NCBI GenBank assembly: GCA_041687755.1
Contig: JBDNJM010000094.1
Location: 24,448 to 88,447, forward strand
Reading direction: 5' to 3'
Length of the DNA stretch: 64,000 bases
Origin: JBDNJM01 sp041687755
GTDB lineage: Bacteria; Planctomycetota; UBA1135; GCA-002686595
The number at the start of each line of letters is the position of its first letter. The first letter of the stretch is position 1. This document shows positions 19,167-26,329 of this stretch, one piece after another. Under the pieces are notes generated by a model. It was not told the DNA's origin. It made no database searches and saw only the letters and a list, made by a program, of their open reading frames with translations. Made by a program: the position numbers and the translations under genes.

Positions 19167-19915
19167 GGCCCGGACTCCGCCTCGGGTCGCTTCTCGAGGA
19201 CCACGACGAACTCGTTCACGAAGCGCATCGGGAGCAGCGGCTTGCGCACCCTTTCGTCGGCGCGCGGGTCGCGCTCGCGCCACAGGCGGGCGGCCTTCGC
19301 AAGGCGCTGCTGCGGCCACTGGTCGGCGTGGACCTCGAGCAACTCAAACCCGGTCGCGTGAAACAGCTCGCGCCAGGCATCGAGGTCGAGCGCGTCCTGG
19401 TGCCCGTCGACGTTGCGCTTGCCTAGGGCCTCGCGGTAGAGGCGCCAAACCAGCGTGCGCGCGTTGCGCACCATGAAGCAGTAGCGGGCTCCGGGAGCGC
19501 CGACGCGGGCCATCTCGCGCAGGGCGGCGGGGCGGTCGAACATGCGCTCGAGCGCGCCGACGCAGGTCACGTGGTCGAAGCTGCCGCTGGCGAAGGGCAG
19601 GCGTTCGGCGTCCGCGCGGGCCGCGCCGGCCTCGGGCAGCCCCTCGCGCAGCTGCCTCAGCGCCGTGTGCGAGATGTCCACCCCGTGGGGCCGCACGCCG
19701 CGTGCGTGCGCCGCCTGTAGCAGCATCCCAGGCCCGCAGGCGACGTCCAGAAGCCGTTGGCCGGGCTTCGCCCCCAGGAGCTGCACGAAGATTGGGTACG
19801 CGTCCGGCGGCCGCAGGTAGCGGCGTCCGAGGCGCGCGTAGGTCTCGTCGAACCAGGCGGCAACGCGGATGCGTTCGCTGCGGGCGACGTTTGGTTCGGG
19901 CGGCGGGGAGCTCAC
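19163..19915 (-). CDS. class I SAM-dependent methyltransferase (UbiE/COQ5-like)
   Basis: This gene encodes about 250 residues from a GTG at 19913-19915 overlapping the upstream stop as GTGA. Longer readings are proline/arginine-rich and out of character. The Rossmann methyltransferase has motif I 'RLLDVACGPGMLLQAA', the acidic loop 'GVDISHTALRQL', 'ADAERLPFASGSFDHVTC' and 'REMARVGAPGARYCFMVRN'. The core resembles UbiE-type enzymes that methylate quinone or lipid-like aromatic compounds. A C-terminal extension carries 'FELLEVHADQWPQ' and a basic segment. It overlaps both neighbours by 4 nt, so it is translationally coupled to the ICMT-like gene and the next methyltransferase. Three methyltransferases in a row suggest a multiply methylated product. 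The substrate cannot be read from the sequence. Confidence 0.85.
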   Translation of the reverse strand: MSSPPPEPNVARSERIRVAAWFDETYARLGRRYLRPPDAYPIFVQLLGAKPGQRLLDVACGPGMLLQAAHARGVRPHGVDISHTALRQLREGLPEAGAARADAERLPFASGSFDHVTCVGALERMFDRPAALREMARVGAPGARYCFMVRNARTLVWRLYREALGKRNVDGHQDALDLDAWRELFHATGFELLEVHADQWPQQRLAKAARLWRERDPRADERVRKPLLPMRFVNEFVVVLEKRPEAESGP

Positions 19916-20538
19916 GGAAGGCCGAGGTAGCGGGGGACGCGGGAGAGGTAATCGCGGTAGGCGTCGCCGGAGAGCGCGCTCAGGCGGGACTCCTCGAGCA
20001 GCACGCGGCTGTGCATGTTGAGGGCGTAGACGGGCAGGGCACCCAGCATTGCCCAGCAGGGGAAGCCGAGGCACAGTCCTGCGTAAAAAACGCCCATGCC
20101 CACGAGCCCGGGGTTGCGGGACCAGGTGAACAGGCCGCTGGCCTGGACGCTGGCCGCGCGGCGCTGGGCCCGCAGCTGGAGGACCGAGGAGAAGGTCAGC
20201 GCGCGGCCGAGGACGATCAAGGCCATGGCGGCGAGCGCGAACCCCTCGCGCTGCAGCGCCGGGATGCGGCCGACGAAGCTCGGCGTCGGCGGCCAGAAGA
20301 TCCAGGCCAGCGGAATCAGGAAGGCGACGACGCCGATCGCGGTGGGCAGGGCGAAGCGCAGGAGCTTGTGCGGTACCGAGCGCTCTGAGGCGTGGGCGAC
20401 CTCGTCGTCGCGGGTGCGATCCGGCTCGCGCGGCGAGAGCAGCTGCAGCGTCGAGGCCTCGCTGGGGATCGGGAACACCGTGAGCTCGATCACGAGCGTG
20501 GCGTAGGCCGCCAGGGTGAGGGCTTCGAGCGGGGACAT
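19912..20538 (-). CDS. ICMT/PEMT-like integral membrane methyltransferase
   Basis: This gene encodes 208 residues with about five membrane helices. The C-terminal signature 'GLFTWSRNPGLVGMGVFYAG' followed by 'LLEESRLSALSGDAYRDYLS' and 'VPRYLG' is the SAM-binding and catalytic hallmark of the isoprenylcysteine carboxyl methyltransferase/phospholipid methyltransferase superfamily (pattern 'S-R-N-P' and 'EE-L---FG-Y--Y---VPR'). These enzymes methylate lipid-embedded or isoprenoid-attached groups at the membrane. The gene starts 4 nt after the CDP-alcohol phosphotransferase stop and overlaps the following methyltransferase by 4 nt. Pairing with a CDP-alcohol phosphotransferase suggests methylation of a lipid head group. 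Confidence 0.85.
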   Translation of the reverse strand: MSPLEALTLAAYATLVIELTVFPIPSEASTLQLLSPREPDRTRDDEVAHASERSVPHKLLRFALPTAIGVVAFLIPLAWIFWPPTPSFVGRIPALQREGFALAAMALIVLGRALTFSSVLQLRAQRRAASVQASGLFTWSRNPGLVGMGVFYAGLCLGFPCWAMLGALPVYALNMHSRVLLEESRLSALSGDAYRDYLSRVPRYLGLP

Positions 20539-20542
20539 GGCC

Positions 20543-21298
20543 TCAACTCGAGGCCCGCGCGCGAGCGGCCTTGGGCAGCAGGTGGGCGAGGTCGCTGGAG
20601 AAGGACCAGGTGAGCAGCGCGACCGCGACGAGTCCGGCGACCGGCCGCAAGAGTCCGATCGATAGCGGCACCAGGACGACCCCCAGGAGCACCATCACGG
20701 CGGCGGCGATCCACCTGCCGCGGCGGTTGGAGCCCTCGACGGGCGCGGTCTCGCCGATCGGCGCGCCCCGGGCGCGCAGCAGTAGGACGGTGACGGTCTT
20801 CAGCGCGGGCAGCGCAAGCAACCACAGGCCGGCCTGGGCGACGACCACCCCGAGGACGCTGAGCAGCAGCACGGCGAACTGGTCGGTCTCCATGTCGAGG
20901 ATCGCACCCGACTCCGAGCCGCCGTAGCGCCGGGCGAGCCAGCCGTCGAGCAGGTCGCCGAGCAGGGCGGCGACGAGCAGGAACCAGATCCAGGGGAGCA
21001 GCCCAAGCTCGGCCGCGGCCACCGTTCCGGCTACCAGGATGCTGAAGCGCAGCAGGGTGCCCAGGTCGGCGGGGCGGGTCCCGCGACCGCACAGGTTCCA
21101 CAGCGGCGGGTAGGAGACCAGTGCAACCAGGGCGGATCCACGAACGACCCAGGGCCCGGCATAGCCGCTCAGATACAACCCCCCGATGCAGGCCAGGAGG
21201 GGGGTCCAGATCAGGGCCTGGACCAGAACCCAGCGCGTATGGCGGGCGTGGAACTCCGAGGGAACGGGGCGTTCCAGGGGGTGGGTAGGGGGCGACAT
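20543..21298 (-). CDS. CDP-alcohol phosphatidyltransferase family membrane enzyme
   Basis: This gene encodes about 251 residues. I chose the ATG at 21296-21298 (MSPPTHPLERPV). The family motif D-x2-D-G-x2-A-R-x8-G-x3-D-x3-D is complete: 'GDLLDGWLARRYGGSESG' then 'AILDMETDQ'. Six hydrophobic helices flank it. The family transfers a phospho-alcohol or phosphatidyl group from a CDP-alcohol donor (CDP-diacylglycerol, CDP-choline and others) to an alcohol acceptor in the membrane. The substrate cannot be told from the motif. It is the first gene of a six-gene minus operon and lies 106 nt from the divergent RibD-type gene, so it likely shares a promoter region with the flavin/pterin operon. The last helix region (VLVPLSIGLLRPVAGLV) precedes a basic C-terminus. 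Confidence 0.9.
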   Translation of the reverse strand: MSPPTHPLERPVPSEFHARHTRWVLVQALIWTPLLACIGGLYLSGYAGPWVVRGSALVALVSYPPLWNLCGRGTRPADLGTLLRFSILVAGTVAAAELGLLPWIWFLLVAALLGDLLDGWLARRYGGSESGAILDMETDQFAVLLLSVLGVVVAQAGLWLLALPALKTVTVLLLRARGAPIGETAPVEGSNRRGRWIAAAVMVLLGVVLVPLSIGLLRPVAGLVAVALLTWSFSSDLAHLLPKAARARASS

Positions 21299-21404
21299 GG
21301 AGGGCGCGGCAGGGGAGTGGAGCGTTCTCGCCCCGCGCTCCACTTCCCCAAAGTATAGTTCGACAACCCAAGGCGAAGGGCGATGCTCGCGCCCGCCCCG
21401 CCAG
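21299..21404. promoter_or_regulatory. divergent promoter region between the lipid-type operon and the flavin/pterin-type operon
   Basis: These 106 nt separate two divergent operons. The GC-rich stretch contains one AT-richer core at 21351-21368 (aagtatagttcgacaac). It offers a TATAGT-like -10 on the plus strand and a TATACT-like -10 on the minus strand. No convincing -35 box is seen for either. Confidence 0.4.
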
Positions 21405-22469
21405 ATGTCGATTCCTGCCGCACCTGCCACGCTCGTCGTTCAAGACGTCCACAGCGACGCCGTCGAGGCCCTGTGGGCCGTCTGCCTTGAGCTGTTGGCC
21501 CTGCGTCGCAGCGGAGCGCCGAAGCCCGCGGCCGTCGACTTCGTGCGCTCGCCCGAGGGGCGTTGGGTCCTGGTCGACTCGGCGCCCGCGAAGAGCGTGC
21601 GCCTCGTTGTCGACCTCGACGGCTCGTGGGGCACCGACGCGAGCAAGATCGTCGGGAAGCTAGATCCCGCGGCGGCGCTGTTCAGCCTGCCGGCGTTCCG
21701 CGCCGGAGGGGATCCGATCCTGGCCTACGGCGGCATCCCGCCCTCGGAGCTGGCCTTCCTCTCGCTCTACCTGCCGGCGCTGCTCGGCGGCTGGGGCGCC
21801 AAGCCCGGGCGACCGTTCGTGCTCGGGCATCTGGCCCAGTCCATCGATGGCCGCATCGCCTGCGAGAACGGCCAGTCCCAGTGGATCAGCAACACGGCGA
21901 ACCTGCACCACGCCCACCGCCTGCGCGCGCTGCACGACGGGGTGGTTGTCGGAGCGCGCACGGTAGCCAAGGACAACCCGCGCCTCGACGTGCGCCACGT
22001 GCGCGGCGACTCTCCGCGGCGGGTGCTGCTCAGCGGCAGCGGGTCGGTGCTCGCGCTCGACGAGCGCCATGTGTTTGATGGGGCTGGCAGCGTCGTCGTC
22101 GTCCGCCGCGGCGCGGCAGGCAGCGGGCGCGCGAACGCCGAGCTGCTTGAGCTGGACGGCGACGACGCCAGTCGCCTGGCGCCGCGCGACGTGACCCGCC
22201 GGCTGGGCGAGCAGGGCCTGGGTTCGCTGTTCATCGAAGGCGGCGGGACGGCGCTCTCCAGCTTCCTTGAGAACGATGCTGTGGATGTGCTGCACTTGCA
22301 CATCGCGCCGATCGTGCTGGGTTCCGGCGTGCCGGGTTTTCAGCTGCCTGCGATCGACCGCGTCGGGCGCGCTCCGCGCTTCGCGGTCCGGCACTTTTTG
22401 CTCGACGGCGAACTCTTGATGGAGTGTCGCCGCATCGCCGGTGACGACGCCGGGGAGGGTCCCCCGTGA
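21405..22469 (+). CDS. RibD C-terminal-domain reductase family protein
   Basis: This gene encodes about 354 residues starting MSIPAAPATL (ATG at 21405; the frame is open further upstream but overlaps the divergent gene). The C-terminal 220 residues match the RibD reductase/DHFR-like fold: 'FVLGHLAQSIDGRIACENGQ' with the family 'S-DG-I' motif, 'HRLRALHDGVVVGARTVAKDNPRLDVR' split across residues 185-212, 'GLGSLFIEGGGTALSSFL' and 'HIAPIVLGSG'. In riboflavin synthesis this domain reduces the ribosyl side chain of the aminopyrimidine to ribityl with NADPH. The N-terminal 130 residues are unusual; there is no zinc deaminase domain, which is normally N-terminal in bacterial RibD. It is the first gene of a four-gene operon and overlaps the next gene as GTGA. 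Confidence 0.87.
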   Translation: MSIPAAPATLVVQDVHSDAVEALWAVCLELLALRRSGAPKPAAVDFVRSPEGRWVLVDSAPAKSVRLVVDLDGSWGTDASKIVGKLDPAAALFSLPAFRAGGDPILAYGGIPPSELAFLSLYLPALLGGWGAKPGRPFVLGHLAQSIDGRIACENGQSQWISNTANLHHAHRLRALHDGVVVGARTVAKDNPRLDVRHVRGDSPRRVLLSGSGSVLALDERHVFDGAGSVVVVRRGAAGSGRANAELLELDGDDASRLAPRDVTRRLGEQGLGSLFIEGGGTALSSFLENDAVDVLHLHIAPIVLGSGVPGFQLPAIDRVGRAPRFAVRHFLLDGELLMECRRIAGDDAGEGPP

Positions 22470-23491
22470 GCCCGCGCAGCATGCAGACGAAGACGCGGGC
22501 GGCGTCGAGCACCGCACGCGCCCTGTGGATCGAGGCTCCCGGCCGGGCGAGCCTGCGGGTGGAGAACATTGGTGGGGCTCGGAAGGGGACGAGCTTGCTC
22601 GAGCCCGAATTCGGCGCCGTGAGCGTCGGCACCGAGCGGCTCGTCGCGCGCGGTTCCGTGCCGGAGGAACTCCACGGCTCGATGGCCTGCCGCTATCAGG
22701 CCGGCGGACTCGGGCTGCCGGTCAAGTACGGCTACTCGATGGCCGGACGGGTGACCGAGGGGACCCTGGCCGGCCAGCGCGTGTTCTGCATGCATCCCCA
22801 CCAGGAGCTGGCGCGCATCGAGGACGCCCACGCCGTGCCTCTGCCCGACGCGGTGCCCACTCGTCGCGCAGTGCTGTTCCCGAACCTGGAGACGGCGCTC
22901 AACGCGGTCTGGGACGGCGAACTGACTGCACACGAGCCCTACGTCGTGTTCGGCGCTGGTGCGCTCGGGCTGTTGACGGCTTTTGCCGCGCACGCAGAGA
23001 CGGGGCGCGCAGCGACCGTGGTCGAGAGCGATCCCGCCCGCCGCGCCGCCGCCGCGGAGCTGCCCTGGGTCGCGCGGGCCGTAGCGCCCGACGCAGCGCC
23101 CGACGAGGGGCTGGGTGAATGCGACGTCGCGTTCCACACGACCGCCACCGGCGCCGGACTCCAGGCGGCGCTCGACGCCGTCGGGTTCGAAGGCCGCGTC
23201 GTCGAGCTCTCCTGGTACGGCACCACCGCGGTCGAGCTGCGCCTCGGCGGCGGTTTCCACAGCCAGCGCAAGCGCCTGATCGCGTCCCAAGTCGCACACG
23301 TTGCCCCGCGCGAGCGCGAGCGGCTTGGCTACGCAGGCCGCACGGCGCGCGTGCTTGAGCTGCTCGGTGATCCGGGGCTCGACCGCCTATTGAGTCGCGC
23401 GATGCCGTTCTCCCAACTGCCCGACTTCCTCGGCCGCCTGTGCCGCGGCGCCTCGGTGCCCGTCGTCCCCCTTATCGATTACTCCGTTTGA
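22466..23491 (+). CDS. MDR-family (alcohol dehydrogenase-like) oxidoreductase
   Basis: This gene encodes 341 residues from a GTG that overlaps the upstream stop. It has a medium-chain dehydrogenase layout: a GroES-like N-terminal half ('YGYSMAGRVTEG', 'GQRVFCMHPHQE') and a Rossmann domain near residue 155 ('YVVFGAGALGLLTAFAAHAE', then 'VVESDPARRAAA'). The usual catalytic-zinc Cys and structural four-Cys lobe are absent, so it may be a zinc-independent reductase or dehydrogenase. The C-terminus has 'VELSWYGTTAVELRLGGGFH' and 'FLGRLCRGASVPVVPLIDY'. Genes of this kind occur next to PTPS-like and GTP-cyclohydrolase-II-like genes here, so it probably oxidises or reduces a side chain of the pathway intermediate. 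The substrate is not known. Confidence 0.8.
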   Translation: MSPRSMQTKTRAASSTARALWIEAPGRASLRVENIGGARKGTSLLEPEFGAVSVGTERLVARGSVPEELHGSMACRYQAGGLGLPVKYGYSMAGRVTEGTLAGQRVFCMHPHQELARIEDAHAVPLPDAVPTRRAVLFPNLETALNAVWDGELTAHEPYVVFGAGALGLLTAFAAHAETGRAATVVESDPARRAAAAELPWVARAVAPDAAPDEGLGECDVAFHTTATGAGLQAALDAVGFEGRVVELSWYGTTAVELRLGGGFHSQRKRLIASQVAHVAPRERERLGYAGRTARVLELLGDPGLDRLLSRAMPFSQLPDFLGRLCRGASVPVVPLIDYSV

Positions 23492-23500
23492 GCCCCCCCG

Positions 23501-23881
23501 ATGTTCACCGTCGCCGTTAAAGACCACGTCATGATCGCCCACAGCTTCCGCGGGAAGGTCTTCGGACCCGCCCAGGCGATGCACGGCGCGACCTTCGTGA
23601 TCACCGCGGAGTTCTCGACGCCCGACATCGACGAGCACGGCATCGTGATCGACATCGGTGAGGCCCACCGCGTCTTAGGTGTCGCGCTCGAGCCCCTGCG
23701 CTACAAGAACCTCGACGAGTTGCCGCAGTTCACCGGCCAGAACACGACGACGGAGTTCCTTGCGCGCCACATCCATCAGGAGCTGGCCCGCGGGCTGGTT
23801 GGCGCCTTTAAGGGCGGTCTGCGGGTCGTGCTGGAGGAGAGCCACATCGCCTGGGGCTCCTATTCGGGCGCAGTGGGTTGA
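23501..23881 (+). CDS. 6-pyruvoyl-tetrahydropterin synthase/QueD-like protein lacking canonical catalytic residues
   Basis: This gene encodes 126 residues, near the normal family length. The T-fold pattern is clear: 'VMIAHSF' (His14, zinc ligand), 'AMHGATFVITAEF' (His28), 'GIVIDIGEAHRVL', 'ELPQFTGQNTTTEFLA' and 'VVLEESHIAWGSY' (substrate-anchoring Glu). By alignment with E. coli QueD, several residues are changed. The nucleophilic Cys position holds Ala24. The second His of the HGH zinc motif is Ala30. The Asp-His pair of 'LDHHYLN' is Arg67-Tyr68. Canonical pyruvoyl- or carboxy-tetrahydropterin synthase chemistry is therefore unlikely. It may bind a pteridine or pyrimidine or catalyse a different step. 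It starts 9 nt after the dehydrogenase gene and overlaps the fusion gene as TTGA, so it belongs to this pathway. Confidence 0.87.
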   Translation: MFTVAVKDHVMIAHSFRGKVFGPAQAMHGATFVITAEFSTPDIDEHGIVIDIGEAHRVLGVALEPLRYKNLDELPQFTGQNTTTEFLARHIHQELARGLVGAFKGGLRVVLEESHIAWGSYSGAVG

Positions 23882-26319
23882 TCGCCAAGGGCGGCAGCGG
23901 GCCGCGCGCCGAAAACTGCCGAGTGCGGTTGTTCGAGCCGACGCCGGAGGGTCCGCGGATCAGCGGGGGCTGGCGCTATCAGGACGCCATCGCCGAACGG
24001 CTGCAGGCTGCGGGGATCGGGGAGCGTCACGCGCTGGAACTCGATCCCGCGAGCTCGGCTCCGGCGGAGGCGCTCGAGGACGAGTCCGTCCTCGTGTTCG
24101 ACAGCCTGCTGCTGAGTTTGGGGTCACCGCCGGTCTGGCTCGACGATCCCCGTTGCCGGGGGCGTCGCTGGCTCCTGATGCACTACCTGCCGAGCCAGGA
24201 TCCGACGCTTCCGCCGGGGCGCTCGGAAGAGCTACTCGCGGCCGAGCGCCTCTGGCTTGCTGGCGTGGACGGTGTGCTGGCGACTTCGGAGCCGCTGGCC
24301 GAACAGTTCTATCGCACCCACGGGATTCGGGCTGCTGTGGCGAATCCTGGCGTCGATGGGGTGTTTCGGGGAGCGCGTGGGCCGCGCACTTCACGCGTTG
24401 CGGAGCTCGAGGTGCTGTGCGTCGGGTCTCTGACGCCGGCGAAGAATCAGCTGCAGCTGGCGCGGGCCCTGACGGTTCAGGCGGCCGCCAGCGGGCGCGC
24501 CGTGCGCCTGGTGCTGCTCGGCGATGCCGAACTCGATCCGGCCTATGCGGCTGAAGTCGTAGCCGCCAGCCAGAGCCTCGAACTTGAGCTGCGTGGACTG
24601 GTCACGACGGAGGAGGTCGCGGACGCGATGGCGAGCTGCGATTTGTTCGTCTCCTGCTCGCTGTTTGAGTCGTTCGGTATGGCGGTGGCCGAGGCGGTCG
24701 CTTCGGGGTGCCTCGTACTGAGCTCCGACGTGGGCGCCGCGCGGCGCTTCGTGATCGAGGGACGCAACGGCCGGCTGGTGCCGCCGGGTGACATGCGGGC
24801 GCTGGAGGGGGCGCTGGCCGACCTGCTGGGCCAGACGCGCGAGGGCGTCCACCACGATCGCGCGTTCGAACGGCTGCGGGTGCCCACCTGGGAGCACACC
24901 TTCGCCGTGTTCCTGAGCGCATTGGGCGTGGGCTTCGAGCCCGCGGGCTCGGGCGAGGGGGGCACGCAGCAGTACTCGAGCTGCCGGCTGCCCACGAAGC
25001 GCGGGGAGTTCGAGGTCGGCGTCTACCACTTGGGCGACGGGGCGCGTGAGGCGCTGCTGATCTCGCGCGGTGCGCTCGATGCGGACGAGCCGCTGCTCGT
25101 CCGAATCCACTCCGAGTGCTTCACGGCCGAAGTTCTGCACTCGCTCAAGTGCGACTGCGATGCTCAGCTGCAGCTCGCGCTCGATTGCATCGACGAGCGC
25201 GGCCGCGGGGCGGTGGTCTACCTGCGTCAGGAGGGTCGGGGCATCGGACTGGGCAACAAGATCGCGGCCTACGCGCAACAGGCCACGGGTGCGGACACGG
25301 TGGACGCCAACCTGCGCCTGGGACTGCCGGTGGACCTGCGCCAGTTCAGCGACGCGGCGGCGATCCTTGTCGAGCGGGGCGTGCGGCGGGTCGAGCTCAA
25401 TACGAACAACCCGGATAAAGTGGCCGCGCTGGTGGCGGGCGGGATCGAGGTGACCGGGGTGCTCCCGAGTCACACGGTGCCAGCGCCCGAGGCGGTCGCG
25501 TATCTTGAGACCAAGGCGCGGCGCCTGGGGCACGCGCTGGAGACTCGCACGGCTGCCGAAGTACGAGGGACGCCGAGCCTGATCGTGTTCGATGTCGACG
25601 GCGTCCTGCAGCACGACGAGCGCGTCGATCCCGACGCCATGGCCGTGCTGGGGGATCTGCGCGAGGCCGGCTACCGGCTGCGGTTCCTGACCAACGACGG
25701 CATCAACAGTCGGCGCACGCGCCTGGAGCGCATGGCCCAGATTGGCCTGGTGCTGCCAGAGACAGAGCTCTACACGGCGGCGACGCTCGGGCGGCGGCTG
25801 ATCGATGCGCGCGGCCTCGCACCGATTCTGCCGCTGATGGGCGAGCCGGCTCTGGAGGAGTTCCGCGGCGTACCGGTCTCCCTGGACGCGCCGCGGGCGG
25901 TCGTCGTGGGCGACTGGTTTGGGCACTACGATCCCGCGCGCCTGGCGGCGGCTCATCGGGCGCTCGAGACCGGTGCGAGCCTGATCGCGCTGCACCGCAA
26001 GAAGAGCTGGCCGACGGCCGGGGGCCGGCACATCGACCTGGGCTTCTGGGTCGCCGGACTGGAGTACTGCGCGGGCGTGAAGGCGGAGCTGGCGGCCAAG
26101 CCGGCGGAGTTCGCCTACCGCGCGGTGCTCGAGGACGCGGGCGCCGCTCCGGCCGAGACTTTGATGATCGCGGACGAGGTGGACCCTGATCTGCTCGGGG
26201 CCAAGGCCTTCGGGATCGAGACGCTGTTGTTGGATCCGAGCGGGGCCGGCGACCCCAGCGTGGATGGAACGGTGCGCAGGCTGGACGAGATCGCTGCGCG
26301 CCTGCTTCGACGGCGTTGA
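23878..26319 (+). CDS. trifunctional fusion: GT4 glycosyltransferase - GTP cyclohydrolase II - HAD phosphatase
   Basis: This gene encodes 813 residues from a TTG overlapping the PTPS-like stop. Residues 1-360 are a GT-B family 4 glycosyltransferase ('EVLCVGSLTPAKNQLQLARA', then 'CSLFESFGMAVAEAVASG', the E-x7-E nucleotide-sugar motif). Residues 361-560 are GTP cyclohydrolase II: zinc ligands Cys414, Cys425 and Cys427 in 'HSECFTAEVLHSLKCDC', 'RQEGRGIGLGNKI', 'DTVDANLRLGLPVDLR' and 'NNPDKVAAL'. Residues 565-813 are a HAD-IIA (NagD-like) phosphatase: nucleophile Asp572 in 'DVDGVL', 'FLTNDG', a Lys in 'LHRKKSW' and 'MIADEVDPDLLGAKAFG'. GCHII opens GTP to a phosphoribosylamino-pyrimidine. The HAD domain could remove the phosphate and the GT could add a sugar. 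It ends 10 nt from the convergent transporter gene. Confidence 0.93.
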   Translation: MIAKGGSGPRAENCRVRLFEPTPEGPRISGGWRYQDAIAERLQAAGIGERHALELDPASSAPAEALEDESVLVFDSLLLSLGSPPVWLDDPRCRGRRWLLMHYLPSQDPTLPPGRSEELLAAERLWLAGVDGVLATSEPLAEQFYRTHGIRAAVANPGVDGVFRGARGPRTSRVAELEVLCVGSLTPAKNQLQLARALTVQAAASGRAVRLVLLGDAELDPAYAAEVVAASQSLELELRGLVTTEEVADAMASCDLFVSCSLFESFGMAVAEAVASGCLVLSSDVGAARRFVIEGRNGRLVPPGDMRALEGALADLLGQTREGVHHDRAFERLRVPTWEHTFAVFLSALGVGFEPAGSGEGGTQQYSSCRLPTKRGEFEVGVYHLGDGAREALLISRGALDADEPLLVRIHSECFTAEVLHSLKCDCDAQLQLALDCIDERGRGAVVYLRQEGRGIGLGNKIAAYAQQATGADTVDANLRLGLPVDLRQFSDAAAILVERGVRRVELNTNNPDKVAALVAGGIEVTGVLPSHTVPAPEAVAYLETKARRLGHALETRTAAEVRGTPSLIVFDVDGVLQHDERVDPDAMAVLGDLREAGYRLRFLTNDGINSRRTRLERMAQIGLVLPETELYTAATLGRRLIDARGLAPILPLMGEPALEEFRGVPVSLDAPRAVVVGDWFGHYDPARLAAAHRALETGASLIALHRKKSWPTAGGRHIDLGFWVAGLEYCAGVKAELAAKPAEFAYRAVLEDAGAAPAETLMIADEVDPDLLGAKAFGIETLLLDPSGAGDPSVDGTVRRLDEIAARLLRRR

Positions 26320-26329
26320 GCACGGCGCG

